A DNA stretch of 64,000 nt from F23-B02 sp045601285 (GCA_045601285.1 JAZRZJ010000038.1:1-64000), one strand, 5' to 3'. Counted from the first letter of the stretch, positions 40,287 through 49,269 are shown. Notes: generated by a model from the letters alone, not told the origin. Numbers and translations: made by a program.

Positions 40287-40772
40287 ATGCTGAACATCAT
40301 ACTGCTTGAGCCTGAAATTCCACACAATACGGGCGCAATTGCCCGAACCTGCGCCGCGACGGGCGCACGCCTGCATCTGATTAAGCCCCTGGGCTTTGAT
40401 ATATCGGACAAAATGGTGAAGCGCTGCGGTCTTGACTACTGGTGGCTTGTGGATATTTCGGTCTACGAAAATCTCGACGAATACTTTGAGAAAAACGGTG
40501 ACGAAAATCTGTGGCTTGCCACAACCAAGGCACCGCAGGATTATTCCGAGGCGGATTTCACAACGGAAAATGTGAGCATAATGTTCGGTAAGGAAACCGC
40601 GGGACTTCCCGAATGGCTTAGGGAAAAGTACCGCGAAAGCTGTATCCGCATTCCCATGGTCAGCGATGCCCGAAGCCTCAATCTTTCAAACTCCGCTGCC
40701 GTCCTCGTTTATGAGGCGCTGCGTCAGCAGGGCTTTCCGGGCATGAAGAATACGGGCGAAATGAGTGAATAA
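40287..40772 (+). CDS. trmL: tRNA (cytidine/uridine-34 2'-O)-methyltransferase TrmL
   Basis: A 161-aa SPOUT-class enzyme that 2'-O-methylates the wobble base of tRNA-Leu. Motifs: LLEPEIPHNTGAIARTCAATG near the N-terminus, MFGKETAGLPEWL (about 99-111) and IPMVSDARSLNLSNSAAV (about 122-139), the last two forming the knot that binds SAM. The ATG at 40287 is preferred; an in-frame TTG lies one codon upstream. The stop is 32 bp before pgk, so it may be the first gene of the glycolytic transcript. Confidence 0.93.
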   Translation: MLNIILLEPEIPHNTGAIARTCAATGARLHLIKPLGFDISDKMVKRCGLDYWWLVDISVYENLDEYFEKNGDENLWLATTKAPQDYSEADFTTENVSIMFGKETAGLPEWLREKYRESCIRIPMVSDARSLNLSNSAAVLVYEALRQQGFPGMKNTGEMSE

Positions 40773-40804
40773 AATACAATTGGCTTATAGAAGGGAGAAC
40801 ATTT

Positions 40805-41998
40805 ATGAATTACAACAAAATGAGCGTGCTTGATGCAGACGTAAAGGGCAAAAAGGTCCTTCTCCGCTGTGACTTCAACGTCCCCCAGAACAAAGAAACG
40901 GGTGAGATAACAAGCGACAAGCGAATTGCTGCCGCAGTTCCCACCATAAAGTATCTTCTCGAAAACGGGGCGGCGGTCATAGCCTGCTCACATCTCGGCA
41001 AGCCCAAGGGCGAGTGGAAGGAAAAGCTGACGCTTGCTCCCGTTGCAAAGCGCCTTTCCGAGCTTCTCGGTCAGGAGGTCATCTTCGCAAAGGACATCAT
41101 CGGTGAGGACGCGCAGGCAAAGGCAGCAGAGCTGAAAAGCGGCGAGATAATGCTTCTTGAAAATCTCCGCTTTGATATCCGTGAGGAGAAAAACGGCGCC
41201 GACTTCGCAAAGGCACTTGCAGATATGGCAGAGCTTTACGTGTCCGATGCCTTCGGCACAGTTCACCGCGCCCATGCCTCCACCGCAGGCGTTGCGGCAT
41301 ATCTTCCCGCATACGCAGGCATGCTTGTGGAAAAGGAGCTTTCCGTCATGGGCAAGGCTCTTGAAAACCCCGTGCGTCCCTTCGTTGCAGTTCTCGGCGG
41401 CGCAAAGGTTTCCGACAAAATCGGCGTTATCAACAACCTGCTTGACAAGGCAGACACCGTCATCATCGGCGGCGGCATGGCATACACCTTCATTAAGGCC
41501 ATGGGCTTTGAAATCGGCAAATCTCTGCTTGAGGAGGATAAGCTGGACTATGCCCGTGATATGCTGAAAAAGGCAGAGGAAAAGGGCGTTAAGCTGCTTC
41601 TTCCCGTGGATACCGCCGTGGGCAGCGAATTCAGCGCCGACTGCGAATACAAGATGGTGGACATCAAGGAAATGCCTGCCGACTGGATGGGACTTGACAT
41701 CGGCCCCAGAACAGTTGAGCTTTTCGCAGATGCGATCAGAAGCGCGGGTACGGTTGTCTGGAACGGACCCATGGGCGTTTTCGAGTTTGAAAACTTTGCC
41801 GTCGGAACCAAGGCAATGGCAAAGGCGCTTGCAGAGTCCGGCGCAATCAGCATCGTAGGCGGCGGCGACTCGGCGGCGGCTGTTGAAAAGCTGGGCTTTG
41901 CGGATAAGATGACTCACATTTCAACCGGCGGCGGCGCATCTCTTGAATTCCTCGAGGGACTGGAGCTGCCCGGTGTCGCATGCCTGATAAATAAGTAA
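40805..41998 (+). CDS. pgk: Phosphoglycerate kinase
   Basis: A 397-aa glycolytic enzyme that transfers the phosphate of 1,3-bisphosphoglycerate to ADP. Visible motifs: LLRCDFNVP (about 19-27), ACSHLGKPKG (about 59-68), the hinge AVLGGAKVSDKIGVI, GGGMAYTFIKAMG and the nucleotide site WNGPMGVFEFENFAVGT plus SIVGGGDSAAAVEKLG. Length is standard. The ATG follows AAGGGAGAACATTT. It opens the pgk-tpiA-gpmI-eno cluster; gapA, often the first gene of such clusters, is absent here. Codon bias is strong, as for an abundant enzyme. Confidence 0.98.
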   Translation: MNYNKMSVLDADVKGKKVLLRCDFNVPQNKETGEITSDKRIAAAVPTIKYLLENGAAVIACSHLGKPKGEWKEKLTLAPVAKRLSELLGQEVIFAKDIIGEDAQAKAAELKSGEIMLLENLRFDIREEKNGADFAKALADMAELYVSDAFGTVHRAHASTAGVAAYLPAYAGMLVEKELSVMGKALENPVRPFVAVLGGAKVSDKIGVINNLLDKADTVIIGGGMAYTFIKAMGFEIGKSLLEEDKLDYARDMLKKAEEKGVKLLLPVDTAVGSEFSADCEYKMVDIKEMPADWMGLDIGPRTVELFADAIRSAGTVVWNGPMGVFEFENFAVGTKAMAKALAESGAISIVGGGDSAAAVEKLGFADKMTHISTGGGASLEFLEGLELPGVACLINK

Positions 41999-42019
41999 GC
42001 TGTTAAAGGAGATATAAAC

Positions 42020-42799
42020 ATGAACACCAAATACAGAAAGACAATTATTGCGGGCAACTGGAAGATGAATATGCTTGCAAGTGAGATTAAGCCGTTTGTT
42101 GAGCAGCTTAAGACCGAAATGCCCAAAAGCAAGAGCTGCGAAACCGTCATCTGCGTTCCCGCAGTTAATATCCCCACCATGCTCAAGTGCGGAAGAGAAG
42201 CAAAGGTCATCTGCGGTGCAGAGGACGTTTCCTGCTATGCAAAGGGTGCATATACGGGTGAAATTTCCGCGGCAATGCTTGCCGACATCGGCGTAAAATA
42301 CTGCATAGTCGGTCACTCCGAGCGCAGACAGTATCACAAGGAAACCGACCTTGATGTAAACACCAAGGCAAAGGCTCTGCTTGAAAAGGGCATAAACCCC
42401 ATCATCTGCGTTGGAGAAAGCCTTGAGCAGCGTGAGATGGAGCTCACCATGTCCCATATTAACTATCAGATTCGCGCGGCGTTCAACGGTGTTGATGCGT
42501 CCCAGCTCCGCAAGTGCGTAATCGCCTACGAGCCCATTTGGGCAATCGGCACGGGCAAGACCGCAAGTGCAGAGCAGGCACAGGAGGTCTGCCGCGAGAT
42601 ACGCGCAATTATCCGCGAAATGTACGGAGCACGTCCCGCCCGCGCCATCAGCATTCTTTACGGCGGCAGCATGAATGCAAAGAACGCGGCAGAGCTTCTT
42701 GCTCAGCCCGATATCGACGGCGGTCTCATAGGCGGCGCATCTCTCAAGCCTGTTGATTTTGCAGCCATAATTGCCGCAACAGGTGCGGAAAATGAGTAA
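42020..42799 (+). CDS. tpiA: Triose-phosphate isomerase
   Basis: A 259-aa TIM-barrel enzyme that interconverts dihydroxyacetone phosphate and glyceraldehyde 3-phosphate. The active-site residues are in GNWKMNM (Asn/Lys, about 12-18), GHSERRQ (His, about 98-104), YEPIWAIGTGKTAS (catalytic Glu, about 171-184) and the phosphate loop ISILYGGSMNAKN. Length is usual. The start follows AAGGAG and lies 21 bp after pgk. The stop overlaps the gpmI start by 8 bp, which points to translational coupling. Confidence 0.98.
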   Translation: MNTKYRKTIIAGNWKMNMLASEIKPFVEQLKTEMPKSKSCETVICVPAVNIPTMLKCGREAKVICGAEDVSCYAKGAYTGEISAAMLADIGVKYCIVGHSERRQYHKETDLDVNTKAKALLEKGINPIICVGESLEQREMELTMSHINYQIRAAFNGVDASQLRKCVIAYEPIWAIGTGKTASAEQAQEVCREIRAIIREMYGARPARAISILYGGSMNAKNAAELLAQPDIDGGLIGGASLKPVDFAAIIAATGAENE

Positions 42800-44306
42800 G
42801 GCTGTACTTATAATCATGGACGGCTTCGGCATAGCTCCCGCCGGTGCGGGAAATGCCGTAAGCTGCGCAAAAACCCCGAAGCTTGACAAAATATTTTCCG
42901 AAAACGCCTATACGGAGCTTTCCGCCTCGGGACTCGATGTGGGACTGCCCGATGGTCAGATGGGCAACTCCGAGGTGGGACACACCAATATCGGAGCGGG
43001 CAGGGTCGTATTTCAGATTCTGCCCCGCATAACAAAGTCCATAGCCGACGGCGACTTCTTCGGAAATGAAGCCTATATTAAGGCAATGGACGCGGCAAAG
43101 AAGGGAGGCAAAGCCCTGCATATCATAGGGCTGCTCTCCGACGGCGGCGTTCACAGCCACATTAAACACATCTTCGCCATTCTCGATATGGCGAAACAGC
43201 GCGGCATTGAGAAGGTTTTTGTCCACTGCTTCCTGGACGGACGTGACGTTCCTCCCAGAAGTGGACTGAATTATGTAAACCAACTTGCTGAGAAATGCGC
43301 AGAGCTGGGCAATGCGAAAATCGCAACTCTTCAGGGACGCTTCTACGGCATGGACCGCGATAAGCGCTGGGAGCGCGTGGAAGAGGGCTACAATGCCATT
43401 GTCTGCGGCGAGGGAATATTAGATCCCGAGCCCGTCAAGGCTGTGGAGGAGAGCTACGCAAATGATGTTTCCGATGAGTTTGTGAAGCCCGTTGTCTGCT
43501 GCAAAGAGGGAGTCATCAATGAGGGCGACAGCGTTATTTTCATGAACTTCCGTCCCGACAGAGCGCGTGAGATGACCTGGGCGCTGAACCTCCCCGACTT
43601 CGAGGGCTTTGAGCGCAAAAAGACGGTTTACCCGCTGAGCTATGTCTGCACCGCCCAGTACGACGAAACGCTGACCCTTCCCATTGCCTATCCTCCCGAG
43701 GAGATTAAGGACACCTTAGGAGACATCGTTTCCGCAAAGGGCTTTAAGCAGTTCCGCGTTGCCGAAACCGAGAAGTACGCCCATGTAACCTTCTTCTTCA
43801 ACGGCGGCGTTGAAAAGGCGGTCGAGGGTGAGGAGCGCTGCCTTGTGCCTTCGCCGAAGGAGTTTGCGACCTATGACCTTGTTCCCGAAATGAGCGCCGA
43901 TGCCGTGGCGGATAAATGCTGTGAGGCAATTAAAAGCGGTGAATATGAGCTCATTGTATGCAACTTCGCAAACTGCGATATGGTGGGGCATACGGGTGTC
44001 ATGGACGCGGCAGTAAAGGCGGTTGAAACCGTTGATGAGTGCATGGGAAGAGTGTACGATGCGGTTAAGAGCATGCCCGATACGGTGCTTCTCGTCACCG
44101 CCGACCACGGCAATGCCGACTGCATGGCGGAAGAGGGAAAAATAAATACGGCACATACTACCAATCCCGTTCCCTTTGTGGTATGCTGTGAAGGTGCGGA
44201 GCTTTCAAGCGGCGGCAGACTTGCCGACATCGCCCCCACGGTCCTTGAAATTATGAACATTGAAAAACCTGCCGTTATGACAGGCAACAGTCTGATAAAG
44301 GAGTAA
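42792..44306 (+). CDS. gpmI: 2,3-bisphosphoglycerate-independent phosphoglycerate mutase
   Basis: A 504-aa Mn-dependent alkaline-phosphatase-fold enzyme that converts 3- to 2-phosphoglycerate. The start ATG at 42792 gives MSKAVLIIMDGFGIA, with the metal-binding Asp. The phosphorylated Ser lies in GQMGNSEVGHTNIGAGR (about 55-71). Further motifs are HCFLDGRDVPPRSG, FRPDRAREMT, CNFANCDMVGHTG and TADHGNAD. Length is standard. The start lies inside the end of tpiA (8-bp overlap), and eno follows after 5 bp, so the four glycolytic genes are tightly coupled. Confidence 0.97.
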   Translation: MSKAVLIIMDGFGIAPAGAGNAVSCAKTPKLDKIFSENAYTELSASGLDVGLPDGQMGNSEVGHTNIGAGRVVFQILPRITKSIADGDFFGNEAYIKAMDAAKKGGKALHIIGLLSDGGVHSHIKHIFAILDMAKQRGIEKVFVHCFLDGRDVPPRSGLNYVNQLAEKCAELGNAKIATLQGRFYGMDRDKRWERVEEGYNAIVCGEGILDPEPVKAVEESYANDVSDEFVKPVVCCKEGVINEGDSVIFMNFRPDRAREMTWALNLPDFEGFERKKTVYPLSYVCTAQYDETLTLPIAYPPEEIKDTLGDIVSAKGFKQFRVAETEKYAHVTFFFNGGVEKAVEGEERCLVPSPKEFATYDLVPEMSADAVADKCCEAIKSGEYELIVCNFANCDMVGHTGVMDAAVKAVETVDECMGRVYDAVKSMPDTVLLVTADHGNADCMAEEGKINTAHTTNPVPFVVCCEGAELSSGGRLADIAPTVLEIMNIEKPAVMTGNSLIKE

Positions 44307-44311
44307 AAATC

Positions 44312-45598
44312 ATGAAGCAGTATTTTGAAATCGTTGATGTAATGGCACGCGAGATTCTCGATTCCCGAGGCAATCCCACCGTTGAGGTTGAGGTTACTCT
44401 CGATGACGGCACCGTAGGCCGTGCCGCAGTTCCCTCCGGAGCATCTACCGGTATGTACGAAGCCTGCGAGCTTCGTGACGGTGACAAGAGCCGCTACAAC
44501 GGCAAGGGCGTAAGCAAGGCTGTTGACAATGTAAACGGCGAAATCGCAGAAGCAATGCTGGGACTCAATGTCCTCGATCAGACCGGCATTGACAAGATGC
44601 TTATTGAGATTGACGGAACTCCCAACAAGACCCGCCTCGGTGCAAACGCAATCCTCGGCGTATCTCTTGCCTGCGCAAAGGCAGCAGCTCAGGCAACCGG
44701 TCAGAGCCTTTACAGCTATATCGGCGGCGTGAATGCAAAGACCCTGCCCGTTCCCATGATGAACGTTCTCAACGGCGGCGCCCACGCAACCGGCTCCAAT
44801 GTTGATATTCAGGAGTTTATGATTATGCCCGTGGGCGCAAAGAGCTGGAAGGAAGCTCTGCGTATGTGCGCAGAGGTGTTCCACGCTCTGAAAAAGGTTG
44901 TTCCCGCATCGGGTGTCGGTGATGAGGGCGGCTACGCTCCCAACCTTGAAAGCGATGAGGACGCACTGAAGGCACTTGTTGCCGCAATGGAAGAAGCAGG
45001 CTACAAGCCCTATGAGGACTTCATGATTGCAATTGACGGCGCGGTATCCGACTGGTACAAGGAGGACGGCAAGTATCATCTTCCCAAGCGCGGCACCGTC
45101 ATGACCAGCGAAGAAATGGTTGCAATGTGGGCAGATTTCGTCGAAAAGTACCCCATCATCTCCATTGAGGACGGCATGGGCGAAAATGACTGGGAAGGCT
45201 GGCAGCTCATGACCAAAACTCTCGGCAAGAAGATTCAGATCGTGGGCGACGACCTGTTTGTAACCAACACCGAGCGCATCAAGAAGGGCATTGAGCTGGG
45301 CGCGGCAAACTCCGTTCTGATTAAGCTCAACCAGATCGGCTCTCTTACCGAAACTCTTGACGCGATCCAGATGGCACACCGCGCAGGCTGGACCGCAGTT
45401 GTTTCCCACCGCAGCGGCGAAACAGAGGACACCACCATTGCGGACATCTCCGTTGCTGTAAACGCAGGTCAGATCAAGACCGGCGCACCCTCCCGCACCG
45501 ACCGCGTCTGCAAGTATAACCAGCTTCTCCGCATTGAAGAAGAACTCTTTGACGTTGCCCAGTATCCCGGCAAGGACGCATTCTTCTCCATCAAGTAA
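44312..45598 (+). CDS. eno: Enolase
   Basis: A 428-aa Mg-dependent enzyme that dehydrates 2-phosphoglycerate to phosphoenolpyruvate. Motifs: AREILDSRGNPTVEVEV, SGASTGMYEA (lid loop), catalytic Glu in GDEGGYAPNLES, the metal ligands in AIDGAVSDWY and SIEDGMGENDW, VGDDLFVTN, and the catalytic Lys in VLIKLNQIGSLTET, then SHRSGETEDTTIAD. It is the last gene of the cluster and ends 22 bp before a strong terminator. Codon bias is high. Confidence 0.98.
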   Translation: MKQYFEIVDVMAREILDSRGNPTVEVEVTLDDGTVGRAAVPSGASTGMYEACELRDGDKSRYNGKGVSKAVDNVNGEIAEAMLGLNVLDQTGIDKMLIEIDGTPNKTRLGANAILGVSLACAKAAAQATGQSLYSYIGGVNAKTLPVPMMNVLNGGAHATGSNVDIQEFMIMPVGAKSWKEALRMCAEVFHALKKVVPASGVGDEGGYAPNLESDEDALKALVAAMEEAGYKPYEDFMIAIDGAVSDWYKEDGKYHLPKRGTVMTSEEMVAMWADFVEKYPIISIEDGMGENDWEGWQLMTKTLGKKIQIVGDDLFVTNTERIKKGIELGAANSVLIKLNQIGSLTETLDAIQMAHRAGWTAVVSHRSGETEDTTIADISVAVNAGQIKTGAPSRTDRVCKYNQLLRIEEELFDVAQYPGKDAFFSIK

Positions 45599-45620
45599 GA
45601 TTGAGATTGAGATAATGATT

Positions 45621-45648
45621 AAAAAGGCACCCTGTCGGGTGCCTTTTT
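45621..45648 (+). terminator. Terminator of the glycolytic operon
   Basis: Arms AAAAAGGCACCC / GGGTGCCTTTTTT around TGTC. Confidence 0.94.
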
Positions 45649-45680
45649 TGCGTATAAAAGCGCAAAATTGCGGCAACAAT

Positions 45681-45712
45681 AGAAATAACCAAAATAACAG
45701 GAGGTTATTTCT
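45681..45712 (+). promoter_or_regulatory. Hairpin that can mask the spoIIQ ribosome binding site
   Basis: AGAAATAACC (45681-45690) pairs exactly with GGTTATTTCT (45703-45712), which begins within the GGAGG site and ends at the base before the ATG. Confidence 0.6.
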
Positions 45713-46426
45713 ATGGAAGAAAATAAACAGAGCAAATTCGATAAATTCTTCTCCGGCAAGGGCTTCTACATAGTCCTTGTGCTATGTGTGGCAGTAATCG
45801 GCATATCCGCCTGGAGCATTCTCAGCGGAAGCCCCGTGAAAAATGCTGTAAAGGAACCCGGCATAACCGTGCAGGAAAAGCCCACGACGGAAAACCGCAG
45901 GGACGATGACGCAAAAGCACCCGAGGTTGACGATGCGGGCCTCAAGGATATTCCCGAGGATACCGGTAAAGAAATCGAAAATGTTGTCGTGATGGAATCA
46001 GGCAACACCTGGTCCGAGCCTGCCGTGTGGGTATGGCCGGTTCAGGGGGAGCTTGAGCGGGAGTATTCGATGGAAGCACTTGCCTATGACGTGACTATGG
46101 CGGACTGGCGCACCCATGACGGAATTGACATTGCCGCAAAAGCGGGCGAAACTGTAAGAGCTGCCGCCGACGGCACAGTTGAAAGTGTTGAGAAGGACGA
46201 CCTTTACGGCACCACGGTGGTTATCAGTCACGGCAGCGGAATTAAAACCGTCTACTCAAATCTTGCCGAAACACCCACCGTCAGCGTCGGCGATACTGTG
46301 AAGGCAGGGGACGTGATCGGTTCTGTAGGCGAAACCGCAATATGCGAAATAGGCGAGCCCTCACATATTCATTTTTCCATGAGTAAGGACGGCAGAAGTA
46401 TTAATCCCATGGAGTATATGCCTTAA
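45713..46426 (+). CDS. spoIIQ: SpoIIQ-like M23 peptidoglycan endopeptidase
   Basis: A 237-aa protein with a short cytoplasmic N-terminus, one transmembrane helix (about 18-38), a Lys/Glu/Asp-rich linker and a C-terminal LytM domain (about 100-237). The metal ligands are intact: HDGID (His and Asp in THDGIDIA) and HIHF near the end. SpoIIQ sits in the forespore membrane and pairs with SpoIIIAH to join the two cells during engulfment. Clostridial SpoIIQ keeps the zinc site that the B. subtilis protein has lost. Segments such as DWRTHDGIDI are typical. The ATG is in a hairpin context. No spoIIIAH is near; assignment to SpoIIQ rather than another M23 protein is likely, not certain. Confidence 0.8.
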   Translation: MEENKQSKFDKFFSGKGFYIVLVLCVAVIGISAWSILSGSPVKNAVKEPGITVQEKPTTENRRDDDAKAPEVDDAGLKDIPEDTGKEIENVVVMESGNTWSEPAVWVWPVQGELEREYSMEALAYDVTMADWRTHDGIDIAAKAGETVRAAADGTVESVEKDDLYGTTVVISHGSGIKTVYSNLAETPTVSVGDTVKAGDVIGSVGETAICEIGEPSHIHFSMSKDGRSINPMEYMP

Positions 46427-46506
46427 AATAATTTGAAGAAAATCTGAAAAAGCTGTTGACAAGATGAGTTTCTTCCGCTATAATTCTCATTGCTCATTTG
46501 AGAAAT

Positions 46507-46583
46507 GGCGGCATAGCTCAGTTGGCTAGAGCATGCGGTTCATACCCGCAGTGTCCCCGGTTCGAATCCAGGTGCCGCTACCA
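46507..46583 (+). tRNA. tRNA-Met (anticodon CAT)
   Basis: Cloverleaf: acceptor GGCGGCA/TGCCGCT, D stem GCTC/GAGC, anticodon stem TGCGG/CCGCA with loop TTCATAC, T stem CCCGG/CCAGG (one mismatch) and encoded CCA. The body resembles the elongator tRNA-Met of Bacillota more than the initiator, which would lack the first acceptor pair. Confidence 0.93.
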
Positions 46584-46615
46584 GAAATAAGGGCGCATAT
46601 ATGTGCCCTTTATTT

Positions 46616-46690
46616 GGCCCGTTGGTCAAGCGGTTAAGACACCGCCCTTTCACGGCGGTAACATGGGTTCGATTCCCGTACGGGTCACCA
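46616..46690 (+). tRNA. tRNA-Glu (anticodon TTC)
   Basis: Acceptor GGCCCGT/ACGGGTC, anticodon stem CCGCC/GGCGG with loop CTTTCAC, T loop TTCGATT and encoded CCA. Between the two tRNAs lies a hairpin AAGGGCGCATAT.ATGTGCCCTT (about 46589-46611). Confidence 0.95.
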
Positions 46691-46729
46691 AAAAGATGAG
46701 AGATGCGAAAGCATCTCTCTTCTTTTTGG
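46688..46729 (+). terminator. Terminator of the tRNA pair
   Basis: AGAGATGC / GCATCTCT around GAAA, with outer pairing CCAAAAAGA / TCTTTTTGG, followed by T residues. Confidence 0.85.
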
Positions 46730-46753
46730 TTCCGCATCGCTTTGCGATGCTGA

Positions 46754-46832
46754 TTTATCCGCTGCGCTCAAATTAAGCGAGAGGGGACTCCCGTCCACCT
46801 CTCGCGCTCACCCCATGCAACAGTTTACATAA
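46754..46832 (+). repeat. Degenerate 79-bp direct repeat, copy 1
   Basis: TTTATCCGCTGCGCTCAA..., GAGAGGGGA, CTCACCCCATGC and AGTTTACATAAT recur at 46915-46993. A third partial copy (AGTTTACATAATACTGG, TTTATCCGC) lies at about 47043-47105. A hairpin AAAACGTGCC / GGCACGTTTT is at 46866-46888. The whole 46730-47257 stretch has no gene. Confidence 0.75.
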
Positions 46833-46914
46833 TGCGTTAATTTGGGAATCGAACAGGCGGATAAGAAAACGTGCCGGTGGCACGTTTTCCCGCCGTGGGT
46901 AGATTCCCGTACGA

Positions 46915-46993
46915 TTTATCCGCTTCGCTCAATTATTATGAGAGGGGAATACCATTCCCTCTCAAACTCACCCCATGCTGAAGTTTACATAAT
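46915..46993 (+). repeat. Degenerate 79-bp direct repeat, copy 2
   Basis: Second copy of the segment at 46754-46832, about 161 bp downstream, with the same block order. It is preceded by GATTCCCGTACG, a piece of the tRNA-Glu T-arm/acceptor sequence. Confidence 0.75.
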
Positions 46994-47257
46994 ACTATAT
47001 AGCTGCGAAAGCCTGTTTAATTCGCTTCGCTAATATCAAATAAGAGTTTACATAATACTGGTTTATAAATCTAAAAGGCGGATTTTTGCACGATTTATCC
47101 GCTGTGCCGTCTGCCCTTGCTGCGTCTGTACAGTTCCGAGTGGTGCGGCACGCTGCTGCTGAGAATATCTGTTTATAAAGACATTGTGTTTATTTTCCTT
47201 GTTATTTTCGCCGGTTTCTGTTAAAATATTATTTACTCTGATTTTGGGGGAAAAATA

Positions 47258-47908
47258 ATGTCCTCACGAAGTATAAAGATACAATCAAAGCGATTTTATA
47301 TAATCTGCATAGCCGTAACTCTGGCGCTTATTCTTGCACTTCTGCTTGTCTACCTGCATCAGCGAGCAGAGGTGGCACCGGTTTATGTCCTGACGGTTGA
47401 GGGTCTCGAAGCCGATACTCCCGCCGATGCGCAGGCTGCCTGCCGTGCTGAGAATAAGCACTATATTGAGTGTATGAAGGACAGTAAAGACTGTCTGTGG
47501 GTATGGTGCGGCGATGACAGACTGTTCCTTGTCAATCCCGATGCTCTGCACGTTGACGGCGATGCGGAGAATTGCGGCTTTGCGGCCGTAACCTTTACAG
47601 ATGAAAAGGGAAATGAACACAGCGGCTTCATAATCGACCCGACAGCCGAGCCCCGCGAGCTTGGGCGCATTCAGCTTGAAGAGGCTGAGGAATACAGCTT
47701 CGACAGCGTAAGCATGAGTATCCGTGTTGCCCTTCGCAACGGCAAAATTGCTTACGAAAACGCCGCATATCTGTGGGAAAAGGGCAGCAATGTTGTTTTT
47801 GCCGTATATGCTGACAGCTACACCGTTGTTGAGAACAATCTTGTTTCCTTTGTTGATGACGGGGGAGCTTCCCGCGTTTGCTATATTCTCGATACTATAC
47901 TTGACTGA
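47258..47908 (+). CDS. Membrane-anchored protein of unknown function
   Basis: A 216-aa protein with a basic N-terminus, one transmembrane helix (about 14-34) and an extracytoplasmic domain. That domain has six Cys residues, including NKHYIECMKDSKDCLWVWC, and an acidic middle. I do not recognise a family. The start ATG follows GGGGGAAAAATA. The AarF-like kinase starts 11 bp after its stop, so the two form an operon. Cys pairs may form disulfides outside the cell. No motif points to an enzyme. Confidence 0.75.
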   Translation: MSSRSIKIQSKRFYIICIAVTLALILALLLVYLHQRAEVAPVYVLTVEGLEADTPADAQAACRAENKHYIECMKDSKDCLWVWCGDDRLFLVNPDALHVDGDAENCGFAAVTFTDEKGNEHSGFIIDPTAEPRELGRIQLEEAEEYSFDSVSMSIRVALRNGKIAYENAAYLWEKGSNVVFAVYADSYTVVENNLVSFVDDGGASRVCYILDTILD

Positions 47909-47919
47909 GAGGAAAAATA

Positions 47920-49257
47920 ATGTCTGAATTAGGAAATGATACCAGACGCCTGATCGAAATGGTGAAGGTAATAAGCAAATATAAGGTCGCGCAGGGCATA
48001 ACACCGGATAAATTCTGCGAAATGATGAAGGAACTGGGCCCCACCTACGTGAAGCTCGGTCAGCTTCTTTCCATGCACCCCGAGGTGCTCCCCATGGAGT
48101 ACTGCAAAAAGCTTGAGAATCTGCGCACTGATGCGTCACACCTTGTAACATCTCAGATTCGCGACATTATTTCCGATGAGTACGGAAAGCCATGGTCAAG
48201 CGTATTCCGGCGCATAATGCCTTTCCCGCTTGGTGCCGCATCTATCGCCCAGGTGCATGAGGCAATTCTGCTTGACGGCACTCGTGTTGCGGTAAAAATT
48301 CAGCGCCCCGATATATATAAAACCATGGAGCGCGATGTGCGCCTTCTGAAAAAGGCCTTCAGCATTGTAAAGATTAAAGACATTAATGACGTTGTAGACC
48401 TTTCCGATACCATTGAGCAGATGTGGATCGTTGCCAAGCAGGAGATGGACTTCATTCAGGAGGCGGAGAATATCCGCACCCTGCGCAAGAACTGCGAGGG
48501 CATTGAATATATCTACTGCCCGAAGGTGTACGATGAGTTCAGCACAAAGAATGTGCTGGTAATGGAATACATCGGAGGCTGTGAGCTTTGCGACAAGGAG
48601 GCTCTCCTTGCCGACGGCTACGACCTTGACGAAGTATGCACCAAGTTTGTAAACAACTTCATCAAGCAGTTTGCCGAGGATTTGTTCTTCCATGCCGATC
48701 CTCACCCGGGAAATGTCCGCGTCTGGAACGGACGTGTGGTGTGGCTTGACCTGGGTATGATGGGGCGGCTCAGCCGAGAGGACGCGGAGCTAGTCAAGGA
48801 GTGCATGAAGGCAATCGTCACCAATGACTACAAGAGCTTTGCCGACGCCGTGCTGAATATATGCGCGCATGACCCCAATATCAACATGGACGCATTTTAT
48901 GAGCGTATGCGGCTTTATCTTGACAAGTACCGCGTAATTTCCATGGAGGAAATGAGCAGTACCGTGGATATTTTCGCCGACCTCTACAAAATATCAAGGG
49001 ACTTTAAGATTCAGGTTCCCACAACCTACACTATGTTCTGGCGCAGTATGTCCGTAATGGAGGGAACAGTATCCGACCTTTCGCCCAAGACCGACCTTGC
49101 GGCAATCATAGGCAAGCATCTTGCGGCACAGAACATGATAGGCGGCATTGCCGGAGCAATTACCAAGAGCGTTTCCCACCGCAAGCTCATATCGGGCAAG
49201 CCCCTCTCCTATAACGGTCATGTGCAGGACGAGGAAGAGGAAACAGAAGATGAATAA
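47920..49257 (+). CDS. AarF/ABC1/UbiB family atypical kinase
   Basis: A 445-aa protein of the UbiB/ADCK group. The family's KxGQ motif is in YVKLGQLLSMHPEVLP (about 45-60), the Ala-rich nucleotide loop in PLGAASIAQVHEA (about 105-117), the ATP Lys in VAVKIQRPDI, the catalytic loop in FFHADPHPGNVRV and the metal Asp in WLDLGMMG. Unlike quinone-pathway members it has no C-terminal membrane helices here; the tail is acidic (DEEEETEDE). No quinone biosynthesis genes are near, and anaerobes of this kind often lack them, so lipid or redox roles are open. It is the second gene of an operon and is followed at 13 bp by a gene-end repeat. Confidence 0.9.
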   Translation: MSELGNDTRRLIEMVKVISKYKVAQGITPDKFCEMMKELGPTYVKLGQLLSMHPEVLPMEYCKKLENLRTDASHLVTSQIRDIISDEYGKPWSSVFRRIMPFPLGAASIAQVHEAILLDGTRVAVKIQRPDIYKTMERDVRLLKKAFSIVKIKDINDVVDLSDTIEQMWIVAKQEMDFIQEAENIRTLRKNCEGIEYIYCPKVYDEFSTKNVLVMEYIGGCELCDKEALLADGYDLDEVCTKFVNNFIKQFAEDLFFHADPHPGNVRVWNGRVVWLDLGMMGRLSREDAELVKECMKAIVTNDYKSFADAVLNICAHDPNINMDAFYERMRLYLDKYRVISMEEMSSTVDIFADLYKISRDFKIQVPTTYTMFWRSMSVMEGTVSDLSPKTDLAAIIGKHLAAQNMIGGIAGAITKSVSHRKLISGKPLSYNGHVQDEEEETEDE

Positions 49258-49269
49258 GAAAAAAGCACC

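Noticed and set aside
43871..45679. A 602-residue open frame on the minus strand opposite gpmI and eno
   Set aside because: It crosses two clear glycolytic genes in antisense and shows no family signal.
46540..46737. Short minus-strand ORF over the two tRNA genes
   Set aside because: It is a translation of tRNA sequence, a known cause of false gene calls.
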